This document shows positions 7,169 to 14,180 of a stretch of 20,074 nt of DNA, piece after piece. Source of the stretch: BS150m-G50 sp964517435 (lineage in GTDB: Bacteria > CAIWAD01 > BS150m-G50); contig CAZFEC010000051.1 in assembly GCA_964517435.1 (NCBI GenBank), forward strand, positions 1-20,074, read 5' to 3'. The position numbers and the translations under genes are program-made. Under the pieces are notes generated by a model. That model ran no database searches. It was not told the origin of the DNA and saw only the letters and a list, made by a program, of their open reading frames with translations. Positions within the stretch are counted from its first letter, which is position 1; each line of letters opens with the position of its first letter.

Positions 7169-7964
7169 CTCGCACCTTTTCGATTTCGTGATACAAAGCG
7201 ATGAAGTCTTCCAGAGCCAGCGCCTCCGGCCGCAGGGAGAGATCGAACTCGAGGCGCGGAAGCAACGGCTTGAACTCCGGCAGCGCCTTCAGCGAATTGC
7301 GCAGCGTCTTGCGACGCTGGTTGAAACTGACCCGCACCAGCCGCTGGAAGAGACGCCGGTCGACGAGCGGATAGCGCGGCTCGGCCGGGAAGGCGAACCG
7401 CACCAGCGTACTCTCCACCTTCGGTCGGGGGGTAAACGCCCCCGCCGGTACCTGCAACAGCTGCTCCGGCGTCGAGTAGAAGCGGCTGAAGACCGACAGT
7501 ACGCCGTAGGCCTTGGTGCAGGGCGGCGCCGTGATACGTTGCGCCACCTCCCGCTGCATCAGGATGGTCAGGTCACTCACCCGCGGCCCGTCCGGCGCTG
7601 TCGCCACCTCGAACAGACGGAACATGATCGGGCTGGTGATATGATACGGGATGTTGCCCATCACCCTGACCTGCGCTTCCGCGAGCGCGTTGAAATCGAA
7701 CTCCAGGAAGTCCTGTTGCCGGATTTCGAGGTTGATGCTTTCAGCAAACCGCTCCTGCAACAGCGCGCACAGCCGCGCATCCAGTTCGACGGCGAGCACC
7801 CGCCGCGCCCGTTTCACCAGCCAGGCGGTGACCACCCCCCGGCCGGGCCCGATTTCGAGGAAGAAATCCTGCGGCTCGATCCGCACCGCGTCGACTATCT
7901 TTTCGACGTAGTACTCATCGGTGAGGAAGTTCTGCCCCAGGCTTTTGCGCGGCTTGATGTGCAC
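7161..7964 (-). CDS. rsmA: 16S rRNA dimethyladenosine methyltransferase RsmA (KsgA)
   Basis: RsmA dimethylates two adjacent adenines near the 3' end of 16S rRNA during 30S maturation. From GTG at 7964 (encoding VHIKPRKSLGQNFL) the protein is 267 aa, normal for the family. The long open frame upstream to 8492 has no homology character. Upstream AGGCGGA is a plausible ribosome site. Motif I is LEIGPGRGVVT (36-46), acidic residue Glu60 ends motif II, motif IV is NIPYHIT (104-110), and the C-terminal part has FTPRPKVES and SFNQRRKTLRNSL (213-225). It heads the minus-strand cluster rsmA-mgtE-recO-glyS. A promoter candidate lies 47-75 bases upstream. Confidence 0.95.
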   Translation of the reverse strand: MHIKPRKSLGQNFLTDEYYVEKIVDAVRIEPQDFFLEIGPGRGVVTAWLVKRARRVLAVELDARLCALLQERFAESINLEIRQQDFLEFDFNALAEAQVRVMGNIPYHITSPIMFRLFEVATAPDGPRVSDLTILMQREVAQRITAPPCTKAYGVLSVFSRFYSTPEQLLQVPAGAFTPRPKVESTLVRFAFPAEPRYPLVDRRLFQRLVRVSFNQRRKTLRNSLKALPEFKPLLPRLEFDLSLRPEALALEDFIALYHEIEKVRDE

Positions 7965-8010
7965 GGTCGTTCCGCCTTCGCTTCGCGTTGTCTCTGCATT
8001 ATCGAGCCAG

Positions 8011-8039
8011 AAGTTACGCTGTCCACACGCCAGAGTCAA
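8011..8039 (-). promoter_or_regulatory. Candidate promoter of the rsmA-mgtE-recO-glyS cluster
   Basis: On the minus strand TTGACT (8039-8034) is followed after 17 bases by TAACTT (8016-8011). The -35 is close to consensus; the -10 is weak. It lies in the 233-base spacer between divergent rsmA and fetA. Apart from one copy of the CGTGATACA word (8082-8090), I see no other clear element in the spacer. Confidence 0.4.
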
Positions 8040-8197
8040 TCGCGTCGCGGCGGCCCGGAGCGGTGTTCGCCGGCGAGGGGACGTGATACAAAGCACGGGC
8101 GCGTGACAGGCAGCCATTTTGCTGGCTATCACTGCTGTTTTTACCGAAGTTGAAGTTGTCATCGACGGCGACGCTGCCGCAACCAGGCTGGACGCCC

Positions 8198-8800
8198 ATG
8201 TCTCACTTCGAACTGCGCGATTTTTCGTATTACACCATCGCACCCTTTCAACTGCGGTTGGAGGCGGGGGAGACCGTTTCGCTCTCCGGCCCTTCCGGAT
8301 CGGGCAAAACCCTGCTCCTGCGCGCCCTCTGCGACCTCGACCCGCACCGCGGCGAAGTCCTGCTGGAGGGAGTACCCTGCAGCGAGACCGAGCCGCACCT
8401 CTGGCGCCGGCGCGTCGGCTTTCTGCCGGCGGAGAGCAGCTGGTGGTACGATACCGTCGGCGAGCATTTCCCGCTACGGAACGGATTGTCATTATCGGAA
8501 CTGGGTTTCGACGCCGAGGTGCTGAGCTGGGACATTCACCGTCTGTCGGCGGGGGAGAAACAGCGCCTGAGCCTGCTGCGCCTGCTGGCCAACCGCCCCC
8601 GCGTGCTGCTGCTGGACGAGCCGACCGCCAACCTGGACGCCGAGAACCGCGACCGGGTCGAATGGCTGCTGACCGGCTGGCTGAAGCAGCAGGGTTGCGC
8701 CGTCATCTGGGTGACGCATGACCCGGCGCAGCGGCGGCGGATCGCCAAGCGGCATTACGATATCGTCGCCGGCCGCCTGCAGGAGGTCGAGTCGTTATGA
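8198..8800 (+). CDS. fetA: ABC transporter ATP-binding protein, FetA/YbbL-like
   Basis: This is the ATPase subunit of a FetAB-type exporter; in E. coli that pair is linked to iron export and oxidative stress. From ATG 8198 (MSHFELRDF) it is 200 aa, a minimal ABC domain; an upstream TTG at 8150 is less likely. Walker A is GPSGSGKT (31-38), the signature is LSAGEKQR (116-123), Walker B is RVLLLDEPTA (135-144), and the switch His174 is in WVTHD. The Q-loop is unusual: the sequence is VGFLPAESSWWYDTV (73-87), without the usual glutamine. The stop overlaps the fetB start as ATGA, so the pair is coupled. Being next to a FetB-type membrane gene is the main support for the name; substrate is inferred. 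Confidence 0.85.
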   Translation: MSHFELRDFSYYTIAPFQLRLEAGETVSLSGPSGSGKTLLLRALCDLDPHRGEVLLEGVPCSETEPHLWRRRVGFLPAESSWWYDTVGEHFPLRNGLSLSELGFDAEVLSWDIHRLSAGEKQRLSLLRLLANRPRVLLLDEPTANLDAENRDRVEWLLTGWLKQQGCAVIWVTHDPAQRRRIAKRHYDIVAGRLQEVESL

Positions 8801-9609
8801 GCGTCATCGCCCTCTCTCCCGTCGATCTGATACTGGCCGGAGTGCTGGTCCTGCTGCTTTCCCTCCTGGCCTTCCGGCTTAAACTGGGCATGGCGGGACA
8901 GATCCTTATCGCCGCCGCGCGCGCCACCGTGCAGCTGCTGCTGATCGGCCTGGTATTGAAAGCGCTGTTCGTGCATGTCGCCCTGATCTGGGTGATCCTG
9001 ATCGCGCTGTTCATGCTGCTCGTCGCCGCCCGGGAAGTGCTGCAGCGGCAGCAGCGACCGTTTACCGGCTGGTGGGGCTACGGTATCGGCGCCGGCGCCA
9101 TGCTGGCGCCCTCCTTCGCGCTGACCGCCCTCGCCCTGACCGCCATGGTCGGCACCCAACCCTGGTACGAGCCTCAATACGCCATCCCGCTGCTGGGCAT
9201 GCTGCTGGGCAACACGATGTCCGGCATCGCCATCGGAATGGATCGCTTCACGCAGGCGATCTGGCAACAGCGCGCGATCGTCGAGTCGCGCCTGGCGCTG
9301 GGCGAACGCTGGTCGGAGGCGGTGCAGTCGGCGCGCCGTGAAAGCGCCCGCAGCGGCTTCATCCCGATCATCAACGCCATGTCGGTAGCCGGGCTGGTGG
9401 TACTGCCCGGCATGATGACCGGCCAGATCCTGGCCGGCAGCCCGCCGCTGGAAGCGGTCAAGTACCAGCTGTTGATCTTCTTCCTGATCGCCTGCAGTTC
9501 CGGCTTCGGCACGATCGGTGCGGTCTGGATCGCTTCCCGGCGCCTGTTCGACGAACGGCAGCGGCTGCGGCTGGACCGCTTGCGCGCACCACGCCCCAAC
9601 AGTCACTAA
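8797..9609 (+). CDS. fetB: ABC transporter permease, FetB/YbbM (UPF0014) family
   Basis: This is the membrane subunit partner of the ATPase encoded just upstream, with which it shares an ATGA overlap. The 270-aa product has several hydrophobic segments: about 7-27, 36-58, 61-78, 96-118, 126-146, 193-212 and 224-246. Family-typical stretches are GMAGQILIAAARATVQLLLIG (31-51, in the first loop and second helix), PLLGMLLGNTMSGIAIGMDR (131-150), RLALGERWSEA (165-175), and LPGMMTGQILAGSPPLEAVKYQ (203-224, just after the fifth helix), with a basic C-terminal tail. FetB proteins are proposed to move iron or other metals out across the inner membrane. The substrate here is inferred only from the family. 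Confidence 0.9.
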   Translation: MSVIALSPVDLILAGVLVLLLSLLAFRLKLGMAGQILIAAARATVQLLLIGLVLKALFVHVALIWVILIALFMLLVAAREVLQRQQRPFTGWWGYGIGAGAMLAPSFALTALALTAMVGTQPWYEPQYAIPLLGMLLGNTMSGIAIGMDRFTQAIWQQRAIVESRLALGERWSEAVQSARRESARSGFIPIINAMSVAGLVVLPGMMTGQILAGSPPLEAVKYQLLIFFLIACSSGFGTIGAVWIASRRLFDERQRLRLDRLRAPRPNSH

Positions 9610-9622
9610 TCAGGTTTCTGCC

Positions 9623-10765
9623 ATGGAAACTCCCCTGCTCTTCCTCCTGGGTGCCAGCGGCGCCACCGGACGCCTGATCGCCGACCTGCTGCTGCGGGAA
9701 TCCGATGTTCGACTGCGGTTGGGCGGACGCCGTCTCGATCCACTCCAGCGACTGGCATCAGCTCTGAACGATACCTACCCGGGCGAACGGGTCAGCTGCC
9801 GGGCAGTCGATGCGGGAGACAGCGCGACGCTGACGGAAGCGTTGGCCGGTGTCCGGCTGCTGATCGTCGCTTCCGGCACGGCACGACAGGCGATGGCGAC
9901 AGCAACCGCCACCCTGGCCGCCGGCTGCGACTGGCTCGACATCCAGTACTCCAGCAGCAAACTGCAGGCGCTGCGTTCGCTGCAATCCCGTATCGAACAG
10001 CAGGGATGCTGCTTCATCACCGACGGCGGTTTCCATCCCGGCCTGGCCGCGGTCCTGGTGCGGGAAGCGGGACGGCAACTGGAGGAACTGGAGAGCGCTC
10101 AGGTCGGCTCGCTGATCAAGCTGAACTGGCGGGAAGTGAACGCCTCGCTGGCGACGGCGGAGGAGATGGTGGAGGAGTTCACCGAGTTCCAGCCGCTGGT
10201 GTGGGGCGAGGAAAAATGGCGGCGCGTCTCCCTGGCCTCCGGCCGGCAACTGCTCCGGTTTGACTTCGGCGCGCCCTGGGGCGCACGCCCCTGCACGCCG
10301 ATGCTCCTGCAGGAAATGCTGGCGCTGCCCCGCCTCTTCCCCGGGCTGCGCGAGACCGGCTTCCATGTCGGCGGTTTCAATCCCGTCACCGATTACCTGG
10401 TGCTGCCACTGATGCTTGGCGCCTTGCGGATCTGGCCGCGACGGGCGATACGTCCCGCCGCCCGGTTGTTCGTCTGGAGCCTGCACTGGTTTTCCCGTCC
10501 GCCCTACGCGACGATACTGCAACTGGAGGCGCGGGGACGTACCGGCGGCCGGGAGGAGGAACTGCGCCTGCGGCTGACCCACCCGGACGGTTACTACTTC
10601 ACCGCGGCGGCGACGGTGGCGGCGCTGCTGCAGTATCTCGACCAGCCGGAGCCGGAACCGGGCCTGCATTTCCAGGCACTCTGGGTGGAACCGGCAAGGA
10701 TGCTGGCGGATTTACAAAGACTCGGCATCTCCTGCGAGCAGTCGCTGCGCCCACCGTCCGCTTGA
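9623..10765 (+). CDS. Saccharopine dehydrogenase-like NAD(P)-binding oxidoreductase
   Basis: Starts at ATG 9623 (METPLLFLL), 13 bases after fetB, and is likely in the same transcript; the open frame reaches back into fetB, but that part is shadow. The product is 380 aa. The N-terminal Rossmann fold has LLGASGATGRLIADLLL (8-24) and GGRRLDPLQRLA (34-45), and beta strands ending in VASGTARQAM. GFHPGLAAVLVREA (136-149) matches the region after the nucleotide domain in saccharopine reductase relatives (COG1748/COG3268 style). A hydrophobic and basic patch near 255-300 (LVLPLMLGALRIWPRR) suggests membrane contact. Members act on varied and often unknown substrates, including lipids, so I do not assign one. 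Confidence 0.7.
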   Translation: METPLLFLLGASGATGRLIADLLLRESDVRLRLGGRRLDPLQRLASALNDTYPGERVSCRAVDAGDSATLTEALAGVRLLIVASGTARQAMATATATLAAGCDWLDIQYSSSKLQALRSLQSRIEQQGCCFITDGGFHPGLAAVLVREAGRQLEELESAQVGSLIKLNWREVNASLATAEEMVEEFTEFQPLVWGEEKWRRVSLASGRQLLRFDFGAPWGARPCTPMLLQEMLALPRLFPGLRETGFHVGGFNPVTDYLVLPLMLGALRIWPRRAIRPAARLFVWSLHWFSRPPYATILQLEARGRTGGREEELRLRLTHPDGYYFTAAATVAALLQYLDQPEPEPGLHFQALWVEPARMLADLQRLGISCEQSLRPPSA

Positions 10766-10870
10766 GTCGCACTGCGACCAATCCGATACAAGACGCGTGT
10801 GTTTGACAACGTCAGGCGCTATCTTAACCGGGAATCACCGTCCGGATGACGGGTGCGGTCGCGACTCAAG
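10761..10870. repeat. Long-spaced inverted repeat around the 10766-10911 spacer
   Basis: CTTGAGTCGC (10761-10770) and GCGACTCAAG (10861-10870) are perfect inverse copies about 90 bases apart. Allowing a 5-base insertion the match extends to GACC/GGTC. The left arm contains the stop codon of the oxidoreductase gene. A consensus-like TTGACA (10803-10808) lies inside the loop, but I cannot find a convincing -10. Possibly an operator pair or a transcript-end structure. Confidence 0.4.
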
Positions 10871-10911
10871 GGAGTTGCGGCAGGCCGGAGTATCATAAGC
10901 GAGGGATCACT

Positions 10912-12300
10912 ATGCGCGGATTGTATCGAGGTATACGGTTGCTGTCGCTGTTTGCCGCCGGTAGCTTGTTGTGGCTGGGGATCGCGGCGGCGTCACCCCT
11001 GATCCCCGCTGAACCGTTGCCCCGTCACGGCCGTCTGGGCGTGGATGCTCTGCCGCAGCCGGCGAACGGAGAGCAGCTGTGCGGGAACCACACCGGCGGG
11101 ATGATCATCAAGGCGGTCCAGAACCGTAGCACAGCGGCCGCGGCCGGTGTCCTCGCCGGCGACCTGCTGCTCGCGATCAACGACCGGGAGCTGTGCACGA
11201 ACCGCGACCTGGTCGAATCGGAGCACGCCTTTACCGCCGGTACCCGGCTGGATTTCACCCTCTGCCGCAACGGCGAAACTAAAAGGCTCCAGGGACAGAT
11301 GCAGCCGGCGCCGCTGGAGCAGAGCCTCCAGCTCGAAATCATCTACCAGCCGCTGACGACCGCCTCCGGGCGCTGGCAGTCCCTCATCACCCGTCCGCAT
11401 TCCGCCTCGCGTCCCAACGCTCAGCCGCTCCCCGCTCTCCTGGTCCTGCAGAACTGGGACAGCGGCTCGCTCGACCTGGGCGGGCAAGCGGAGAATCCGC
11501 TGCAGCGACTGCTCTATCATCTCACCCTCAACGGATTCATCACCATGCGGGTGGACAGGAGCGGCCAGGGTGACAGCGAAACGGCGGCGGCGGGCGAGCT
11601 CGACTTCAACAGCGAATGGTTCGGCTTGCGGGAGGCGCTGCGTTTCCTGCAGGGGTACCCGGGCGTCGATCCGCAGCGGATTTTCCTGCTCGGTATGGGT
11701 TCGGGCGGCATTATTGCACCGCTGCTGGCCAATGAGGTACCGACCCGCGGCATCATCACCTATAATACGACGTCGGTTTTCTTCCTCGAACAGATGCTCG
11801 CCTCCTACCGGCGCGACCGTTTGGAAAGCTCCACCGATTTCGTGGCGGTCGAGGAGGAAATACGCGACTGGGAGAAGTGTCTCCACCTGCTGCTGGTGGA
11901 GGGGAAGACACCCGCTGAAATCAACGATCTGCAACCGCGGGTGGCGACCCGTTTCTTCGACGACGACCGGCTGCTGGGACGCCACTACACCTACTGGCAG
12001 CAACTGGCCGCCGTCCGCCCCGCCTTCCCCTGGCGGCAGCTCACTACGCCGGTGCTGGTCGTGCGGGGCGATCTGGATCCCGGCGCCACCTGGGAGGATC
12101 AGACTTACCTGGCGCGGATGCTGAACAGCAACCACCCCCGCCAGGCCACCATTATCCGGCTGCAACACGCCGGCTCCCTGGTGAGGCCGATCGACCGGGG
12201 TTACAGCGGCTACTCACCCAACATGCTGGCCGGTCAGAGCGGCGATTATTTCCTCAGCAGCATCACCAACTGGCTCCAGAGCCTGGCCGAGCAGGAGTGA
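10912..12300 (+). CDS. Exported PDZ-alpha/beta hydrolase fold protein
   Basis: Start ATG 10912 has GAGGG seven bases upstream; a 22-residue N-terminal extension is possible but lacks a signal. The product is 462 aa. A signal peptide is clear: basic MRGLYRGIR, hydrophobic 10-25, and likely cleavage after AAA (25-27). A PDZ-like domain (about 38-130) contains GRLGVDALP, GGMIIKAV, AAAAGVLAGDLLLAIND and LDFTLCRNGE. The hydrolase fold (about 140-462) has MRVDRSGQGDSE (212-223), VDPQRIFLLGMGSGG (252-266), PVLVVRGDLDP (380-390) and His419 in LQHAG. The usual nucleophile elbow Gly-His-Ser-x-Gly-Gly reads GMGSGG, with Gly263 where Ser is expected and Ser264 one position later. It is likely periplasmic. 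Substrate unknown; it may be a serine hydrolase with a shifted nucleophile or a non-catalytic relative. Confidence 0.8.
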   Translation: MRGLYRGIRLLSLFAAGSLLWLGIAAASPLIPAEPLPRHGRLGVDALPQPANGEQLCGNHTGGMIIKAVQNRSTAAAAGVLAGDLLLAINDRELCTNRDLVESEHAFTAGTRLDFTLCRNGETKRLQGQMQPAPLEQSLQLEIIYQPLTTASGRWQSLITRPHSASRPNAQPLPALLVLQNWDSGSLDLGGQAENPLQRLLYHLTLNGFITMRVDRSGQGDSETAAAGELDFNSEWFGLREALRFLQGYPGVDPQRIFLLGMGSGGIIAPLLANEVPTRGIITYNTTSVFFLEQMLASYRRDRLESSTDFVAVEEEIRDWEKCLHLLLVEGKTPAEINDLQPRVATRFFDDDRLLGRHYTYWQQLAAVRPAFPWRQLTTPVLVVRGDLDPGATWEDQTYLARMLNSNHPRQATIIRLQHAGSLVRPIDRGYSGYSPNMLAGQSGDYFLSSITNWLQSLAEQE

Positions 12301-12316
12301 ACGCGTCGCCCCCTCG

Positions 12317-13027
12317 CTACAACCGGCCGTGATCCTTGAAGCTGAAGTAACCCTCCCGACCGACGATGATGTGATCCAGTACCGAGATTGAGAACAGCCG
12401 CCCCGCTTCCTGGAGCTGGCGGGTGATCCGCAGATCCTGCCGGGAGGGTTCGAGGTTGCCGGAAGGGTGATTGTGAATCAGGATCAGGGAGTTGGCGGAA
12501 TACTCCACCGCGCCGTGATACACCTCGCGCGGATGCACCAGGCTGCTGTTGATGGAACCGATGGAAACCGTGCGATCGCCGCAAACCCGGTGCCGCGTGT
12601 TCAGGTACAGACAGCGGAAATGCTCCTGCCGCAGCCGCCGCATCTCCCAGACGTAAGCGTAGACATCCGCCGGTCCCTGGATGACCGGGAAATCGCTGCA
12701 ACCGGGATGGAACAGACGCCGGCCCAGCTCCACGGCGGCGGCGATGCGGGCCGCGGCCGGTAACGGCAGCTCAGCCAGCTGCGCGAACTCCCGCACTTTC
12801 AGCTTCACGGTCAACGCCCGGGCGCCGTACTCGGCATAAAGCCGGTGTGCCATTCGAACGCTGCTCTCCCCGTGACTGCGGCTGTGTATTACGACGGCGA
12901 GCAGCTGTTCCAGCGAGAGAGCGGTCACCCCCTCGGCCAGCAGGTGTTTTACCGGTGCGCCGGGTACCGGTTCTCCCGCCTGCGGCTGGGTTGGACACGC
13001 CGTCTTGACAGTCTGTCCATTCTTCAA
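12317..13027 (-). CDS. radC: RadC family JAB/MPN-domain protein
   Basis: The 236-aa product has the two RadC parts: an N-terminal helix-hairpin-helix-type region (about 25-105, LSLEQLLAVVIHSRS and AELPLPAAARIAAAVELGRR) and a JAMM metalloprotease-like domain (about 112-236). The metal motif is complete: Glu in RQEHFRCLYLN (133-143), His185 and His187 in HNHPSGN, Ser195, and Asp198. RadC's cellular role is unsettled despite the old repair label. The start is taken as TTG at 13027, because no ATG or GTG occurs in frame before the conserved region; this is uncertain. It is convergent with the hydrolase gene, ending 16 bases from it, and divergent from the smg-like gene. Confidence 0.9.
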   Translation of the reverse strand: MKNGQTVKTACPTQPQAGEPVPGAPVKHLLAEGVTALSLEQLLAVVIHSRSHGESSVRMAHRLYAEYGARALTVKLKVREFAQLAELPLPAAARIAAAVELGRRLFHPGCSDFPVIQGPADVYAYVWEMRRLRQEHFRCLYLNTRHRVCGDRTVSIGSINSSLVHPREVYHGAVEYSANSLILIHNHPSGNLEPSRQDLRITRQLQEAGRLFSISVLDHIIVGREGYFSFKDHGRL

Positions 13028-13250
13028 TTCACCGCTGATCGTCTCCCCCTTTCCTGCGGAATGCTGCTGCGGGAAAGCACCTGGTTCAAGCAGGTTCCTA
13101 CAGCTATCCCGCCGTTGTCACCGCCGCCGCGACACCGGGGCGGGAGCCGGCGGCAGCGATCAGCAGGCAATTATCGGACCAGGGAGAGACGGCGGCAACG
13201 TGATACATGCCGGTCGCATTGTTTCTTTCTGCCGGTGCGGGTGGTTTCGC

Positions 13251-13279
13251 TTGGAAGAGAGGGGTGGAAATACTATTCT
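13251..13279 (+). promoter_or_regulatory. Candidate promoter of the smg-like gene
   Basis: TTGGAA (13251-13256), 17 bases, then TATTCT (13274-13279), giving a leader of about 120 bases before the ATG at 13408. The 380-base spacer 13028-13407 separates divergent radC and smg. It also holds one CGTGATACA copy (13199-13207). I see no gene or other clear structure in it. Confidence 0.4.
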
Positions 13280-13407
13280 GAGATGTAATGTGAGGATGAA
13301 CCTGATCCGTCACAGCTGCCCAACCAGCACCGGTGATCACCAAGCAGGGGAATGTCGATCACTCTCGGTTGTCCAACAACTACGGTGACGCACCAAGCAG
13401 AGGAACC

Positions 13408-13887
13408 ATGACCACCCGCATCGAACAGAAGATTGTCGAGATCCTGCTCAACATAATTCACAAGGCGGATCTCTCCCATCTGGACGACGACGAGATCGAG
13501 CTGATCCAGCGGGAACTCCTGGCCAAGGGTTACCGGCAGAGCGATCTGCAATCGATCCTGCGCTGGCTCGTGGCGCGCGCCCCCGGTGTTACCGTCAGCA
13601 AGGGCCTGGCACACCATCCCGAGCATTTCCGCGTGCTGCATCCGGTGGAGAAGAGCTATCTCGATCAGGATGCGCAGGGGATACTCATGCGGTTGCGGAA
13701 CAACGAAGCGATCGCGCCGGTGGAACTGGAGGAAATGCTGCAACAGGTCGCCTGGTTCGCCCAGGAGCGACTCAGCGGCGACGATCTGCAGGATTTCCTG
13801 GAAGTGATGCAGTCGCTGTCGGAGAACGAGCCCCCCACGGCGGGCGAGCTGCCGGTCTTCCTCACCCCGCCCGACACGCTGCATTAG
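13408..13887 (+). CDS. smg: Smg-like protein (DUF494 family)
   Basis: From ATG 13408 (AGAGGA just upstream) the protein is 159 aa, about the usual size for DUF494/Smg. It is acidic and mostly helical with no signal peptide. A first module (about 25-58, LDDDEIELIQRELLAKGYRQSDLQSILRWL) is followed by the family-like stretch FRVLHPVEKSYLDQDAQG (72-89) and LRNNEAIAPVELEEMLQQVAW (94-114), and an acidic C-terminus. Smg has no established biochemical function. In many genomes it lies near dprA/smf and topA; that context is absent here. The last 13 codons and the following terminator are duplicated about 2.55 kb downstream. The family call rests on pattern recognition and is moderately sure. Confidence 0.65.
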   Translation: MTTRIEQKIVEILLNIIHKADLSHLDDDEIELIQRELLAKGYRQSDLQSILRWLVARAPGVTVSKGLAHHPEHFRVLHPVEKSYLDQDAQGILMRLRNNEAIAPVELEEMLQQVAWFAQERLSGDDLQDFLEVMQSLSENEPPTAGELPVFLTPPDTLH

Positions 13888-13913
13888 TAACGCCAGCACA
13901 AACAGAGAATACA

Positions 13914-13939
13914 AAGCCCGGCTGACGTCGGGCTTTTTT
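13914..13939 (+). terminator. smg terminator
   Basis: AAGCCCG (13914-13920) pairs with CGGGCTT (13929-13935), followed by a run of six T's on the plus strand (13934-13939). It begins 27 bases after the smg stop. A sister copy is at 16471-16495. Confidence 0.9.
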
Positions 13940-13971
13940 ATCACCTATCGGCAAGGGTGGCATCCTATCAT

Positions 13972-14038
13972 GCCCCGGTAGGGGCGGCTTTATACTAGCC
14001 TGGGGCTAGAAACAAATCGCCCCGCCTGAAGGCGGGGC
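13972..14038. repeat. Hairpin cluster downstream of smg, including a 48-base segment absent from the second copy
   Basis: GCCCC-ggta-GGGGC (13972-13985), CTAGCC-tgg-GGCTAG (13996-14010), and GCCCCGCC-tgaa-GGCGGGGC (14019-14038) follow each other. The segment 13988-14035 is flanked by GGCGG direct repeats and is missing in the otherwise near-identical copy at 16500-16560, as expected from slippage. 13888-14180 contains no gene, only these hairpins and two terminators. Confidence 0.6.
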
Positions 14039-14056
14039 TTCTCATCGACTGAATGC

Positions 14057-14087
14057 AAAAAAAGAGTCCCCGCATAGCGGGGACTCT
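14057..14087 (-). terminator. Terminator of the first T9SS-sorted gene
   Basis: AGAGTCCCCGC (14063-14073) pairs perfectly with GCGGGGACTCT (14077-14087) around a 3-base loop; on the minus strand seven T's follow (14063-14057). It lies about 95 bases after the stop codon at 14181. Confidence 0.93.
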
Positions 14088-14180
14088 GTTATGGATGATA
14101 GTTAGTACTCAGTTCAATCGTATAACTTGCTGACAAACGCGCAGCGTTTGTCCAAAGTCAAAACCGCTCCACGGTTTTGA

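Noticed and set aside
10803..10830. Consensus promoter at TTGACA upstream of the PDZ-hydrolase gene
   Set aside because: The -35 is perfect, but no acceptable -10 lies 16-18 bases downstream, so I do not list it as a promoter.
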